A stretch of DNA of 6,892 bases from the NCBI GenBank assembly GCA_964578835.1, contig CAZOEL010000152.1, positions 1-6,892 of the forward strand. The letters run 5' to 3'. This DNA comes from CAZOEL01 sp964578835. GTDB lineage: Bacteria; Desulfobacterota; Syntrophobacteria; Syntrophobacterales; Syntrophobacteraceae. Positions 6,701-6,892 of the stretch are shown here, piece after piece. The notes under the pieces were generated by a model that was given only the letters and a program-made list of their open reading frames with translations, had not been told where the DNA came from and ran no database searches. A program made the translations under genes and the position numbers. Numbering within the stretch: the stretch's first letter is position 1; each line of letters begins with the position of its first letter.

Positions 6701-6799
6701 AGGGATCGTCCTTACATCCTCTACGGCCGTGTGGAAAGCGACTTTGGGGCTGTAAGCCTGAATGTTCAGAAGCTCTGTCGGATATGGGTGAATGGGTGA
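3773..6799 (+). CDS. dnaE2: Error-prone DNA polymerase III alpha subunit, DnaE2-type
   Basis: The 1008-residue product is a C-family replicative-type polymerase: PHP domain (about 12-190), catalytic palm and fingers (about 285-720), helix-hairpin-helix region (about 770-830) and OB fold (about 920-1000). GRGSGAASLVSYLLGI (315-330) and FLNPERKDLPDIDIDF (345-360) are typical. Catalytic aspartates are Asp357, Asp359 and Asp508 (VKIDLLG), all intact. The length is below that of DnaE1 (about 1160) and there is no tau-binding tail, as in DnaE2. The segment HSSIIRPAAN (584-593) differs from the RPGP found there in DnaE1 and classical DnaE2, so this may be a separate branch. In the PHP domain HxH (His16, His18) survives, but other metal ligands look replaced (Thr50, His75, Ala170, Tyr172), so proofreading by PHP is unlikely. 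With LexA and ImuB upstream, lesion bypass in the SOS response is the probable role. Start: ATG 3773; TTG 3794 would better match the usual short N-terminus. Confidence 0.93.
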   Translation: MGEWVKALDESFVHLHVHSCYSMLRGVSPIEALLKSAAEMGCAHLALTDTDGLFGIINFLDAAPKYGIRPIVGAHLGKGDSGAVFLVKSERGYELLSELVSSYHLNKDFSFFHDVSEARRDLALLARDPELIKALRSKIDCRVELVAGPSSRRALEISRSVGAPPVATNAVYFAHPQDYPLHRLVRAIALNRTLSTLPPQETVQPEQWLKPPAEMAKRFPHCPQAIENSVALARECHTEWSHFRTIFPSYKDREEDHFALLHEECRKGVSWRYGKSDGAIEKRLSEELDLIRLKGYVDYFLVVADIVRRRPIHCGRGSGAASLVSYLLGITHVDPIRHRLLFGRFLNPERKDLPDIDIDFPWDERDELFAEVRKCYGDDRVAFIANHIGFRGRAAVREVAKVYGIPSEEIKEVTRRMGFWVDPARIRKRMDEHPKFQGFALDPPWPEIIDLASRLESLPRFLSTHCGGIIIVPDRITRYAPVQHNTKGSRIVQWEKDQVEMAGLVKIDLLGNRSLAVIRDALAAIEKNTGKSIDYASFNPVDDPAALDLMKRGDTMGVFYMESPAMRQLQQKTRRGDFEHLVIHSSIIRPAANRYIREYIRRLHGGPYEPIHPDLTDLLSETYGILVYQEDVVRAAMALAGFSWGEADGLRKIISKKSPEKLSQYRRRFVEGCSERGIPPEVIDTVWDMFLSFSGYSFCKPHSASYALVSFKSAYLKAHYPAEFMAAVLSNGGGYYSTLAYLSEAGRMGIKTLGPDVNESEWRYRGKERFIRMGLQQLQSVSKETTKNILKEKETNGPFVSLENFLERVKLNPADIPILVKSGALDSLAGKLNRPQILWFMESWVNRRSAPRKKGAQMKAFSHSRSRPVPSLPDLSDREKQLQEMDALGFVLSVHPLDLFEPFIKSFPQHRRLIPASDLVEHVGKKVWTLGWPVTRKEVLTREKEPMEFVSFEDKTAIYEAVFFPEAFKRFCQELDRDRPYILYGRVESDFGAVSLNVQKLCRIWVNG

Positions 6800-6807
6800 A
6801 TAGGTGA
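6784..6807. repeat. ATGGGTGA repeat at the dnaE2 stop codon
   Basis: Two perfect copies (6784-6791, 6792-6799) are followed by one imperfect copy, ATAGGTGA (6800-6807). The second copy ends in the dnaE2 TGA. As at the imuB end, the repeat encodes Trp-Val-Asn-Gly before the stop. The two sites are about 3 kb apart. Confidence 0.88.
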
Positions 6808-6820
6808 AGGAGGGGGATAG

Positions 6821-6859
6821 ATGGAATATCAAAGTCTTAAGGCAGCTCACAACAAATAA
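6821..6859 (+). CDS. Possible 12-codon ORF after dnaE2
   Basis: AAGGAGGGGG (6808-6817) forms a very strong Shine-Dalgarno site a few bases before ATG 6821, yet the frame MEYQSLKAAHNK stops at TAA 6857-6859. It may be a leader peptide, the broken start of a lost downstream gene, or chance. No homology is recognised, and no terminator hairpin is visible between here and the window end. Confidence 0.2.
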   Translation: MEYQSLKAAHNK

Positions 6860-6892
6860 CCTACCACAATTAGTTCAGAAACACCCACCGTC

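Noticed and set aside
1..6892. CRISPR arrays, tRNA or rRNA genes, transposases or integrases
   Set aside because: No regularly spaced long repeats, no cloverleaf or rRNA signature, and no transposase motifs were seen; the octamer arrays have no spacers.

Overview
The window is bacterial chromosomal DNA of moderate to fairly high G+C, with ordinary Shine-Dalgarno sites. Protein sequences point to a Gram-negative lineage: there is a CreA-type exported protein, and a LexA followed directly by a Y-family protein and a DnaE polymerase. A Desulfobacterota/Deltaproteobacteria-like or neighbouring phylum is my best guess. The sequence alone does not fix the taxon.

Left part (1-1700), mostly minus strand. 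A stand-alone receiver-domain protein (33-563) has lost its phosphoacceptor aspartate and the conserved lysine, so it is a pseudo-receiver. About 580 bases without a large gene follow. They hold a hairpin, a cluster of degenerate AT-rich repeats, a good sigma70-like promoter, a 14-bp palindrome over a ribosome binding site, and a possible 34-codon gene (968-1072). Then comes a minus-strand CreA-family secreted protein (1146-1628).

Divergent control region (1629-1919). It separates creA from the SOS cassette. It carries a promoter candidate, a motif CCACA(T/A)ACGG present in three near-copies, and short TTCACC direct repeats. None of the well-known LexA box consensus sequences is recognisable.

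Right part (1920-6799), plus strand. This is a compact three-gene damage-tolerance (mutasome) operon: lexA, imuB and a dnaE2-type polymerase III alpha subunit. LexA has an intact self-cleavage apparatus. The Y-family protein has lost its catalytic acidic residues but keeps a beta-clamp motif, as expected of ImuB. The DnaE protein keeps all three catalytic aspartates. The simplest reading is that LexA represses the operon until RecA-stimulated self-cleavage after DNA damage; ImuB then tethers the error-prone DnaE to the clamp. No imuA gene is present, and ImuB is short at its C-terminus.

Most unusual feature: an 8-bp tandem repeat, ATGGGTGA, in three copies forms the imuB stop and dnaE2 start. 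The same repeat recurs at the dnaE2 stop, giving both proteins a WVNG C-terminus. Loss of a single unit at the first site would fuse imuB and dnaE2 in frame.
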